Positions 1 through 6,424 of a DNA stretch of 11,415 nucleotides are shown here, piece by piece (positions within the stretch are counted from its first letter, which is position 1; each line of letters starts with the position of its first letter). Below the pieces are notes generated by a model. That model saw only the letters and a program-made list of their open reading frames with translations, was not told the DNA's origin and ran no database searches. Source of the DNA: Zoogloeaceae bacterium (GTDB lineage Bacteria > Pseudomonadota > Gammaproteobacteria > Burkholderiales > Rhodocyclaceae); contig JAITEO010000139.1 in NCBI GenBank assembly GCA_031281985.1, forward strand, positions 1-11,415. Direction: 5' to 3'. The translations under genes were made by a program, and so were the position numbers.

Positions 1-387
1 AAGCTGCCGTCCGACACGGACGGGACGGCGCTGTGGAACTGGCTGAGGTTTTTGGATGTCCGCAAGGAGGAGGAATTGAAGATGTTGACGAGGAATCCCG
101 AAGTTGGAAAGGCAGCCGCCAAGCTGATGGCGCTGTCGGAAGACGAAGAGGCAAGGCTGATCGCGGAATCCCGCGAAAAACTGCGCCGAGACATTTCCGC
201 CGCCGAACACGCGGCCAGGAAGGAAGGCCGGGAGAAAGGCAGGGAGGAAGGCAAGGAGGAAGCGCAACTTGTCATTGCCCGGAGGGCGCTGGGACAAGGA
301 ATGTCGCTGGAAACGGTGATGGCGATTACGGGGCTTTCCCAATCCGACATTCTCCTGCTGCAATCCGAAGCGCACACGAAGCATTGA
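1..387 (+). CDS. Rpn family recombination-promoting nuclease / PD-(D/E)XK transposase-like protein, C-terminal part
   Basis: The reading frame is open from the first base of the window and stops with TGA at 385-387, so only the last 128 residues are visible. The nuclease core lies upstream, outside the window. The visible part has the usual tail of the Rpn/PDDEXK_2 family: a Trp-rich turn (ALWNWLRFLD, about 10-19), an E/K-rich helix, a conserved-looking ALSEDEEARLIAESREK stretch (about 43-59), a run of charged KEGREKGREEGKEE repeats (about 74-87) likely to be helical, and a final LARRALGQGMSLETVMAITGLS-type segment. Family members are DNA endonucleases linked to RecA-independent recombination and are often multicopy. 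An internal TTG at 52 is in frame but would drop the start of the family match, so it is not taken as the start. Family assignment is by recognition of the tail only. Confidence 0.8.
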   Translation, partial: KLPSDTDGTALWNWLRFLDVRKEEELKMLTRNPEVGKAAAKLMALSEDEEARLIAESREKLRRDISAAEHAARKEGREKGREEGKEEAQLVIARRALGQGMSLETVMAITGLSQSDILLLQSEAHTKH

Positions 388-401
388 CCTGCCTGTCCCG
401 G

Positions 402-681
<280 letters not shown>

Positions 682-684
682 CCC

Positions 685-2138
685 ATGGAACGTTTCTTTC
701 CCGTCTTTCGCGCCCTGGGGCTGTTGCTGTCCATGTTTTCGCTCACCCTGCTGATTCCCCTGGCGTTTGCGCATATCCTGGGGGATGGCGCGGAATCGGC
801 CTATGACATCGCCTTTTCGCTACCCTGGGTAGCGGCTTGGCGCTCTGGTGCGTCACCCGGAAATTCCGGCGCGACCTGAATGTGCGCGACGGCTTTTTGC
901 TGGTGGTGCTGGCCTGGTCGGTACTGCCGCTGTTTGCCGCCATTCCGATCTACACCCAGCTCGGCATCGGTTTCACCCACGCCTATTTCGAGGCCGTCTC
1001 CAGCCTCACCGCCACCGGCGCGACGACGCTGGCGCAAATCGACAACCTGCCGCCTTCCATCAACCTCTGGCGGCACCTGACCATCTGGATGGGCGGCATG
1101 GGGCTGATCGTGCTGGCGGTCGCCATCCTCCCCATGCTCGGCATCGGCGGCCGGCAGATGTTCAAGGCCGAAATCCCCAGCCCGATGAAGGACACCAAGC
1201 TCACGCCCAGAATCGCCCAGACCGCCAAGGGACTGTGGCTGGTGTATGTGGGCATCACCTCGCTGTGCGCCCTCGCCTATCACCAGGCGGGCATGAGCAT
1301 TTTCGACGCGCTCTGCCACGCTTTTTCCACCATCTCCCTGGGCGGCTTTTCCACGCATGACGCCAATTTCGCCTACTGGAACTCCCCGAAAATCGAAGGA
1401 ATCGCCATTTTCTTCATGCTCATCGCCGGGATGAACTTCTCCACCCACTACATCGCCCTGACCGGACGCGACCTGCGCACCTACCTGCGCGACCCGGAAA
1501 TCCTCTGGTTCCTCGGCGTGCTCCTGGCAAGCGTACTGCTGATCACCTTCTATCTCTGGGGCTTCCAGGTTTATGACACCAGCACCAACACGTTGCGCCA
1601 TGCCGCTTTCAACCTCATTTCCATCGCCACCACCGCCGGATTCACCAATGCCGATTACAGCCAGTGGCCATTTTTCGCGCCCCTGTGGATGCTCTTCCTG
1701 TGCAGCTTCGTCTCCTGTTCCGGCTCGACGGGCGGCGGCATCAAGATGATGCGCGCGGTGTTGCTCTACAAGCAGGTGTACCGCGAACTGTTGCGCGCCA
1801 TGCACCCCAACGCCGTGCATCCGGTCAAGCTCGGCGGGCATTCGGTGCCGCAGAACATGCTCTTCGCCGTCCTGGCGTTCAGCTTCATCTACATGGTCAG
1901 CCTGGTGGCGATCACCCTGACCCTTTCCTTTTCCGGCCTGGACATCGTCACCGCCTTTTCCGCCGCGGTCGCCAGCCTCAACAACACCGGCCCCGGCCTG
2001 GGACAGGTCGGCCCCGGCGGCAACTACGCCGCGCTGAACGACCCGCAAATCTGGATCTGCACCTTCGCCATGCTGCTGGGACGGCTGGAAATCTTCACCC
2101 TGCTGGTAGTGCTGACGCCCGCGTTCTGGAAGAAGTGA
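685..2138 (+). CDS. trkH: TrkH family potassium uptake channel subunit, interrupted by a -1 frameshift near codon 44
   Basis: TrkH is the membrane pore of the Trk K+ uptake system, normally gated by the NAD-binding TrkA, which is not in this window. The start is ATG 685 (MERFFPVFRALG). The frame runs 44 codons to 816; the family-like sequence then continues in the frame read from 816 (FATLGSGLALWCVTRKF) to TGA 2136-2138. Joined, the product is 484 residues, the usual TrkH length. All four pore-loop signatures are present (joined numbering): TATGA 109-113, STISLGG 215-221, ATTAGFTN 315-322 and NNTGPGLG 433-440, along with many hydrophobic segments. Without the shift, the first frame ends at 879 after 64 residues, and the body could start only at an internal site such as TTG 837, losing the first helix. 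The rest shows no decay, so a sequencing error or very recent mutation is likely. The next gene begins about 70 bp downstream. Confidence 0.88.
814..817 (+). other. Probable frameshift site in trkH (TTTT run, one T short)
   Basis: Upstream of this T4 run the TrkH-like frame is the one starting at 685; downstream it is the frame containing TTC 816-818. Adding one T would give GCC TTT TTC GCT ACC CTG and a continuous 484-residue TrkH. The site does not fit the classical X-XXY-YYZ slippery heptamer in the zero frame, and no strong pseudoknot is evident downstream, so programmed frameshifting is not favoured. Confidence 0.7.
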
Positions 2139-2140
2139 TC

Positions 2141-2175
2141 GGTTCAGGGATCAGGTATCAGGAATCAGGGATCGG
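2141..2175 (-). repeat. 7-bp tandem repeat array just after trkH, inverted relative to the array before it
   Basis: Five heptads are read on the plus strand: GGTTCAG, GGATCAG, GTATCAG, GAATCAG, GGATCGG. Their complements are CTGATCC-type units, as at the end of the array before trkH. The array starts 2 bp after the trkH stop codon. TCAGGGATCAGG at 2144-2155 is the exact reverse complement of 667-678, so trkH lies between 12-bp perfect inverted repeats. Confidence 0.8.
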
Positions 2176-2206
2176 AACGGAAGCAATCATGCGGGATGCG
2201 CAATCA

Positions 2207-3658
2207 ATGAATACGGAAGAGAAGGCAAAAAAAGAGCGCTGCGGATGCGCCCTCTTCCGTCCTCTGTCCTCTGTCTTCTGTCTCCTGTCACCTGCCCCCC
2301 TGATCCGGCGCATCATTGGGCTGGCCTGGCCGTTTTTCGTTGCGCAGATTGCCAGCATCGGCATGACGGTGGTGGATACCCTGATCGTGGGGCATCATTC
2401 CACGGCGCACCTGGCTGCGGTGACGGTGAGCGGCAGTCTGTACATTACCCTGATCCTGGGCATGAGCGGCGTATTGATGGCGCTGGGGCCGATCATCGGC
2501 CAGCATTACGGCGCTGGACGCACACAAGCGATCGGCGCGGACATCCGCGAAGGGTTCTGGCTGGCGTTCCTCCTTTCTGTCATCGGCATGGGGCTGCTGG
2601 CCTTTCCGCGTTTCCTGCTGGCCCCCGCGCATCTTGCGCCGGAAATCGAGGTCATCGCGGTCGACTACCTGCGCCTCTTGGCCCTGTCCCTGCCCGCGCT
2701 CCTGGGGTTTCGCGTGTTCCAGGCCACCGCCAACGCCCTGGGGTTTCCCGCGCCGCTGATGTATATCGGCCTCCTGGAGACGCTGGCGCACGCCGTCATC
2801 GCCTGGGCGCTGGTGGGCGGACATGGCGGCCTGCCGGTTCTGGGCGCGCGCGGGGCGGCGTTGTCGCAGATTCTGGTCAACTGGGTGAGTCTGTGTCTTG
2901 CGCTGTATCTCCTGGCGCGCCACCGGCGCTTTCTCCCGTTTGCCGCCTTTTCCCGCTTCACCCTGCCGCACTGGGACGCTCAACGCGCCCTGCTGCGCCT
3001 GGGCGTGCCGATGGGCTGTTCCTACCTCGTCGAGGTCAGCGCCTTTACCCTGATGGCGTTCTTCATTGCCCGCCTGGGCGCGGAAGCGGTCAGCGCCTAC
3101 CGCATCGCCGCCAACATCTCCGCCGTGACCTACATGCTGCCGCTGGCGCTGGCAACGGCAACCGCCGCCCTCGCCGCCCAGGCCATCGGCGCGCGCGACA
3201 TGGCGCTGGCGCGACGCGCCATATGCGCCGGACAGATGGTCGGCGTCCTTGCCGCGCTGATCGTCGCCACCCTGCTCTACAACCTGCGCGTCCCCATCGC
3301 CCGGCTCTCGAATCCCGACCTCCAGGTCGCCATGATGGCGGCGGGCATGATGATCTATATCGCCGCCTACCAGTTTTTCGACGCCATCCAGACCATCGCC
3401 GCCTTCGCGCTGCGCGCCTCCAAAATCAGCTTTGTTCCGCTGTGCATACACCTGTGCTGCTTTTGGGGACTGGGGCTGGGGCTGGGCTATTGGCTGGCCT
3501 TTTGTGCGCCCAACCCACAGGGCGCGGCCGGATTCTGGCAGGCGCTCGTCGCCGCCACCATCGCCGCCGCCCTGCTGCTGGGCGGCCTGTTGCTCGTCGT
3601 GATGCGGGCATGGAAAACGGACGACGGACACGAACGAAAAATACGGGAGACGAAATGA
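2207..3658 (+). CDS. MATE family multidrug/cation antiporter, NorM-like
   Basis: This is an inner-membrane exporter that moves cationic drugs or metabolites outward in exchange for Na+ or H+. From ATG 2207 it has 483 residues and about twelve hydrophobic segments in two similar halves, beginning at IGLAWPFFVAQIASIGMTVV (37-56) and again at LGVPMGCSYLVEVSAFTLMA (265-284). Acidic residues sit where NorM proteins have functional ones: D58 in VVDTLIVG, E277 in LVEVSAF and D392 in YQFFDAIQ. By motif context these match Asp36, Glu255 and Asp371 of Vibrio cholerae NorM. The start is uncertain. ATG 2189 is in frame with a better GGAAG-like site, and no other ATG, GTG or TTG lies between 2209 and the first helix. 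The first 30 or so residues are encoded by heptad repeat DNA; without them the protein has the usual 450-460 residues. The stop overlaps the next gene's start. Confidence 0.88.
   Translation: MNTEEKAKKERCGCALFRPLSSVFCLLSPAPLIRRIIGLAWPFFVAQIASIGMTVVDTLIVGHHSTAHLAAVTVSGSLYITLILGMSGVLMALGPIIGQHYGAGRTQAIGADIREGFWLAFLLSVIGMGLLAFPRFLLAPAHLAPEIEVIAVDYLRLLALSLPALLGFRVFQATANALGFPAPLMYIGLLETLAHAVIAWALVGGHGGLPVLGARGAALSQILVNWVSLCLALYLLARHRRFLPFAAFSRFTLPHWDAQRALLRLGVPMGCSYLVEVSAFTLMAFFIARLGAEAVSAYRIAANISAVTYMLPLALATATAALAAQAIGARDMALARRAICAGQMVGVLAALIVATLLYNLRVPIARLSNPDLQVAMMAAGMMIYIAAYQFFDAIQTIAAFALRASKISFVPLCIHLCCFWGLGLGLGYWLAFCAPNPQGAAGFWQALVAATIAAALLLGGLLLVVMRAWKTDDGHERKIRETK
2213..2260. repeat. 9-bp inverted repeat preceding the second heptad array
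   Basis: ACGGAAGAG (2213-2221) and CTCTTCCGT (2252-2260) are perfect reverse complements around a 30-bp spacer with an A7 tract and a GC-rich centre. The right arm runs straight into the CTGTC heptads. It lies within the N-terminal codons of the MATE gene. Confidence 0.55.
2264..2306 (+). repeat. 7-bp tandem repeat array inside the 5' end of the MATE gene
   Basis: The heptads are CTGTCCT, CTGTCTT, CTGTCTC, CTGTCAC and CTGCCCC (2264-2298), then, after a one-base slip, CTGATCC (2300-2306). The unit family matches the array before trkH. A GC-rich module precedes both arrays (AGCGC...GCGC...CCCT at 614-633 and 2234-2254). In the MATE frame the array encodes a short Ser/Leu/Cys-rich segment with no known role in the family. 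Confidence 0.75.
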
Positions 3659-4050
3659 GCCTTTGCAGCCTGCCGCAACGCTCCGGCAAATGGTATGCGC
3701 AAATCATCCGCTCGCCCACATGCCCCCTGCTCCTTTCCGGCCTGTGCGCCCTCGGCCTGGCGCTGGCCTTGCGTCATGGATGGGTGGAATCCGCGGAAAT
3801 GGGCCTCTGGTGCAGAGAGGCAAGCGACTGGCGCTGCGTTTTGCGTCAGGGCGTCATCGAGAGCTTCCTCCACAACCGCCTGGGCATCCTGAGCGCTGCC
3901 GCCGCGCTCCTCGCGCTCGGACTGCGCTCGAGACGCCTGGCCTGGGTGGGTTGGATAGGCGGCATCATGGGACTGGCGCTCTATTGCGTCGAAGCCTCCG
4001 CCTTTGCCGCATTGCTGGCCTTGTTGATCATTGCAAACGTCAAAAAGTAA
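3655..4050 (+). CDS. Small hydrophobic membrane protein of unknown function
   Basis: This product has 131 residues and no recognised domain. The start is fixed by a good ribosome site (GGGAG at 3645-3649, 5 bp before ATG) and an ATGA overlap with the MATE stop, which indicates co-transcription and translational coupling with the exporter. The start MSLCSLPQRSGKWYAQIIRS is basic and cytoplasmic-looking. Hydrophobic segments follow at about 24-40 (PLLLSGLCALGLALAL), 74-90 and 95-129, the last possibly two helices. Between the first two lies a polar loop with two cysteines (GLWCREASDWRCVLRQG, about 51-67), probably periplasmic and perhaps disulfide-forming. It could be an accessory of the transporter or an unrelated membrane protein; nothing in the sequence decides. 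Its last codons (GTC AAA AAG TAA) lie inside the inverted repeat that begins at 4038. Confidence 0.75.
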   Translation: MSLCSLPQRSGKWYAQIIRSPTCPLLLSGLCALGLALALRHGWVESAEMGLWCREASDWRCVLRQGVIESFLHNRLGILSAAAALLALGLRSRRLAWVGWIGGIMGLALYCVEASAFAALLALLIIANVKK

Positions 4051-4064
4051 GAAACCACTTTTTG
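4041..4064 (+). terminator. Hairpin with T tract at the 3' end of the MATE/membrane-protein operon
   Basis: CAAAAAGT (4041-4048) pairs with ACTTTTTG (4057-4064) around an 8-nt loop. The stem starts within the last sense codons, and its right arm carries a T5 tract. The stem is A/T-rich and therefore weak for a classical terminator. It is the left end repeat of the 303-bp element. Confidence 0.45.
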
Positions 4065-4079
4065 CCGGGTTATCTTGGG

Positions 4080-4110
4080 GTTTGAAACCAGGCGAAGCCT
4101 GGCTTCAAAC
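4080..4110. repeat. Stem-loop, 14-bp arms, 3-nt loop
   Basis: Positions 4080-4093 pair with 4097-4110 with a single G-A type mismatch around the loop GAA. The core ACCAGGC-GAA-GCCTGGC-like pairing is stable. It could be a transcript-stabilising hairpin or part of a repeated intergenic palindrome. No T run follows. Confidence 0.6.
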
Positions 4111-4151
4111 CGTGTAAACCCAACGCAAAACCAGCGCGGTCTTGGGGTTCT

Positions 4152-4228
4152 CGTAGGGGCGCACTGCGTGCGCCCGCAAACCTTAACGCCGCGTGACGGC
4201 CAACGGGCGCACGCAGTGCGCCCCTACG
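4152..4228. repeat. Perfect 24-bp inverted repeat of the GTAGGGGCGCAC type
   Basis: The arms 4152-4175 and 4205-4228 are exact reverse complements over 24 bp, separated by 29 bp. Each arm ends outward with the CGTAGGGGCG motif and contains its own small palindrome GCACTGCGTGC. Similar inverted repeats with terminal GTAGGGGCG recur in the intergenic regions of many bacteria as REP-like or MITE-like sequences; that comparison is from memory. The whole unit can form a long cruciform or RNA hairpin. Confidence 0.75.
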
Positions 4229-4268
4229 GGATCGTGCAGATGGGTAGTGGGTTCCCTTGCCTTTACCC

Positions 4269-4299
4269 AAAAAAGGGCAAGCTCCGCTTGCCCTTTTTT
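4269..4299. terminator. Bidirectional Rho-independent terminator
   Basis: The arms AAAAAAGGGCAAGC (4269-4282) and GCTTGCCCTTTTTT (4286-4299) are perfect 14-bp complements around the loop TCC. They give a GC-rich stem followed by T6 on both strands. The position between convergent gene blocks fits a shared terminator for the MATE operon (plus) and the mre/rlpA operon (minus). Confidence 0.88.
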
Positions 4300-4344
4300 G
4301 CTGACTGAACCGGCAAAAAGTGGGTTCTTACTTTTTGACGCTTC

Positions 4345-4368
4345 CAAAAAGTAGGTTTCTACTTTTTG
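4345..4368 (-). terminator. Hairpin at the rlpA stop codon; third copy of the end repeat
   Basis: CAAAAAGTAG (4345-4354) and CTACTTTTTG (4359-4368) form a perfect 10-bp stem with a 4-nt loop. The rlpA TAG stop (4361-4359) is inside the stem. The sequence closely matches the right end repeat of the adjacent 303-bp element in the same orientation. It is likely the first terminator met by transcripts of the shape operon. Confidence 0.55.
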
Positions 4369-5318
4369 CCGTCACGTAATAGTGGGCTGTAGCCGGAGAG
4401 GGACTGGATTTTCTGGGCGGTCTGTTGGGCGATGTCGCGGGTTGGGTAGGGGCCCATTTGCAGGCGGTACAGATTGTCGAGGTACTGAATGTGCATAGGG
4501 TCGGCAGGCCAGTCGGTTTCGCGCAGCAGGTGGTTTTTCAGGTTTTCGGCGTTCTCGAAAAGGGAAAACGCGCCCAGTTGCAGATAAAAACCAGCGGGCG
4601 GCGGCGCAAGGTCTTCCTCTTGCGAGAGCGTGCGCGACAGGGCGTCGAGTTCGCTGCTGTCGCGGATGGGTTCGGCGGCGGCGGCAGGCGCGGCGGGTGC
4701 GGCGGCGATTACGGGTGGCGCGGGTGGCGCGGGCAGGGATTTGCCGGGGAGGATGCTTTCCACGATGACCCGGCCGCTGCCGGCGTTGAGGTAGCCGAGC
4801 TTGTAGGCCGCCGTGTAGGAAAGGTCCATGATGCGTCCCGCGTGGAAGGGGCCGCGATCATTTACCCGCACCACCACGCTCTTGCCGTTCGCGGGGTTGG
4901 TGACGCGGGCGTAGGAGGGAAGGGCCAGCGTGGGATGCGCGGCGGTCATGCCGAACATGTCGTAGGTTTCGCCGATGGAGGTCTTCTGGCCGTGGAATTT
5001 CTTCCCGTACCAACTGGCGATGCCTTCCTGGCGAAAAGCCTTGATTTGCGTCTGCGGCGTATATTTCTTGCCGAGCACGGTATAGGGCTTGTTCGCGCCG
5101 CGATGCAGCGGTTCCTGGCGCGGCACGGCGTCGGGGATGCGCTCCAGATCGGCGGGAATCTCGCTGCCGGGGCCGTCGTCCTTGTAATAGCCGCCGCCCT
5201 GCGGGGCGGGGACGGTCTTCGTCGTCTTCTCCGCCGGCGGAATGGACGGACGATAGGGCGCAAAACAGGCAGAAAGCAAAAGGCAGAATGCGCAGAGGAA
5301 GAAGGAAGGGAATTTCAT
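4359..5318 (-). CDS. rlpA: RlpA: SPOR-domain septal/lateral lytic transglycosylase lipoprotein
   Basis: RlpA cleaves peptidoglycan glycan strands, with a preference for strands lacking stem peptides, and affects cell separation and rod shape. The 319 residues open with a lipoprotein signal (hydrophobic 5-15, lipobox LSAC, Cys18), so the mature protein is membrane-anchored in the periplasm. A double-psi beta-barrel spans about 97-190 (GIASWYGKKFHGQKTSIGE, RVNDRGPF, DLSYTAAYKLG). E117, D120, H128 and D154 fall at the spacing of the catalytic-site residues of the active Pseudomonas aeruginosa enzyme (E120, D123, H131, D157), so activity is expected. An Ala/Pro linker at about 196-216 leads to a SPOR domain at about 243-316 that binds denuded glycan. 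The ATG overlaps the rodA stop as ATGA, so it is the last gene of the shape operon. Its stop lies in an intergenic repeat. Confidence 0.93.
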   Translation of the reverse strand: MKFPSFFLCAFCLLLSACFAPYRPSIPPAEKTTKTVPAPQGGGYYKDDGPGSEIPADLERIPDAVPRQEPLHRGANKPYTVLGKKYTPQTQIKAFRQEGIASWYGKKFHGQKTSIGETYDMFGMTAAHPTLALPSYARVTNPANGKSVVVRVNDRGPFHAGRIMDLSYTAAYKLGYLNAGSGRVIVESILPGKSLPAPPAPPVIAAAPAAPAAAAEPIRDSSELDALSRTLSQEEDLAPPPAGFYLQLGAFSLFENAENLKNHLLRETDWPADPMHIQYLDNLYRLQMGPYPTRDIAQQTAQKIQSLSGYSPLLRDGKK

Positions 5319-6424
5319 TTTTTCACCAGCATCCGGTGGGTATGTATGCTCATCAGTATGCCAATGCCCAGCGTCAGCGTCACCAGCGCCGTGCCGCCGT
5401 AGCTGATGAAGGGCAGGGGCACGCCGACCACGGGCAGGATGCCGGAAACCATGCCCATATTGACGAAGGCGTAGAGGAACAGAATCAGCGAAATGGCGGC
5501 GGCCAACAAGCGGGAAAACAGGGTGGGCGCGGCGGCGGCGATCATCAGGCCGCGTCCGACCAGGGCGAGGAACAGGAGCAGCAGCAGCCCGCCGCCCAGC
5601 AAGCCCCATTCTTCGGAGAGCACGGCGAAGATGAAGTCGGTATGCTTTTCCGGGATGAATTCCAGTTGGGTCTGGGTGCCCTTCAGCCAGCCCTTGCCGA
5701 AGACGCCGCCCGAACCGATGGCGATGGAAGACTGGATGATGTGATAGCCCGCGCCCAGCGGGTCGGAGCCGGGATCGAGCAGGGTGAGCACGCGCCGGCG
5801 CTGGTAGTCGTGCATCACGAAGTTCCAGAGGAGCGGCAGGGCGGCGATGGCGGAAAGCGCCGCGCCCAGCATGATTTTCCACGGCAGACCGGCAAAGAAG
5901 ATGACAAAGAAACCCGCCGCGCCCACCAGGAGCGAAGTGCCCAGATCCGGCTGTTTCAGAATCAGCAGGGTAGGCAACAGCAAGATGCACAGGGCGATGG
6001 CGAAATGCCGAAGTTTCAATTCCGCTTCGCATTTGTGGAAGAACCAGGCCAGCATCAGGGGCATGGCGATTTTCATGATTTCCGACGGCTGGATATTCAC
6101 CACGCCCAACGACAGCCAGCGGCGGGAGCCGTTCGCGGTCACGCCGAACAGGGCGACGCCTATCAGCAGGGCCAGACCGGCGAAATAGAAGAGCGGCGCA
6201 TACCGCATGATTTTCTGCGGCGCGGCCTGCGCGACGGCCAGCATGATCGCCAGCGCGATCAGCATGTTGATGATCTGCCGATCCAACCGGCCAACGCCCA
6301 CGGAATGCGTGGCGGAATAGACCGTGACCAGCCCCACGCCCATGAGCAAGAGGACGATGATGAAGAGCGGCATGTCCAGATGGGCGCGGATGCGGAGGAA
6401 CTGGCGTCTAAGGTAGAACAGCAT
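5315..6424 (-). CDS. rodA: RodA: SEDS-family peptidoglycan glycosyltransferase of the elongasome
   Basis: RodA polymerises lipid II into glycan strands for lateral wall growth in partnership with PBP2. It is a polytopic inner-membrane protein of 369 residues, the usual RodA length (about 370). Visible SEDS motifs are NGSRRWL 98-104, QPSE 112-115, KQPDLGTSL 157-165, PEKHTDFIF 258-266 and SYGGTA 341-346. D263 in the HTDFIF motif corresponds to the essential Asp262 of E. coli RodA. The start ATG at 6424 is chosen because GGAG lies 7 nt upstream (6431-6434 on the plus strand) and the protein then begins in the family-like MLFYLRRQFLRIRAHLDMPL. It overlaps the 3' end of mrdA by 17 bp and its stop overlaps rlpA by 4 bp, so the three are probably translationally coupled. 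Confidence 0.96.
   Translation of the reverse strand: MLFYLRRQFLRIRAHLDMPLFIIVLLLMGVGLVTVYSATHSVGVGRLDRQIINMLIALAIMLAVAQAAPQKIMRYAPLFYFAGLALLIGVALFGVTANGSRRWLSLGVVNIQPSEIMKIAMPLMLAWFFHKCEAELKLRHFAIALCILLLPTLLILKQPDLGTSLLVGAAGFFVIFFAGLPWKIMLGAALSAIAALPLLWNFVMHDYQRRRVLTLLDPGSDPLGAGYHIIQSSIAIGSGGVFGKGWLKGTQTQLEFIPEKHTDFIFAVLSEEWGLLGGGLLLLLFLALVGRGLMIAAAAPTLFSRLLAAAISLILFLYAFVNMGMVSGILPVVGVPLPFISYGGTALVTLTLGIGILMSIHTHRMLVKK

Larger units (their letters stand above)
4038..4340. repeat. 303-bp intergenic element bounded by 31-bp inverted repeats
   Basis: Positions 4038-4068 and 4310-4340 are reverse complements with one mismatch in 31 (A at 4055 against the complement of G at 4324). Each end is itself a hairpin (CAAAAAGT ... 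ACTTTTTG). The left end supplies the AAA AAG TAA end of the membrane-protein gene. Inside lie three more palindromes (4080-4110, 4152-4228, 4269-4299) and a direct repeat TCTTGGGGTT (4073-4082 and 4140-4149). No plausible gene is contained: the plus and minus open frames of 66-77 codons run through the palindromes. The layout resembles a non-autonomous MITE-like element or a set of stacked terminators. No target-site duplication is obvious. Confidence 0.65.

Noticed and set aside
814..819. Programmed -1 frameshifting in trkH
   Set aside because: The site does not match X-XXY-YYZ in the zero frame, and no clear downstream stimulatory structure is seen. A base error or mutation is simpler.
801..2048. 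415-codon minus-strand ORF opposite trkH
   Set aside because: Its low-complexity His/Gln/Gly/Glu-rich translation is the reverse shadow of the hydrophobic TrkH sequence.
2288..3631. 447-codon minus-strand ORF opposite the MATE gene
   Set aside because: Its Gln/Arg/Gly-rich shadow composition and lack of motifs contrast with the convincing transporter on the plus strand.
2245..3654. Plus-strand frame extending the small membrane protein gene upstream
   Set aside because: This part is a +1 shadow of the MATE gene. The real start at 3655 has a ribosome site and the ATGA overlap.
4075..4308. 77-codon plus-strand ORF (and a 66-codon minus-strand ORF) in the intergenic module
   Set aside because: Both run through palindromes and terminators, with no ribosome site and no recognisable protein sequence.
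4681..4735. Repetitive GCG/GGC tract in rlpA considered as a microsatellite
   Set aside because: It encodes the Ala/Pro linker between the barrel and SPOR domains, which is usual for RlpA, and the frame is intact.
5319..6032. Upstream extension of the rlpA frame
   Set aside because: It is a shadow of rodA. The lipoprotein signal begins exactly at ATG 5318.
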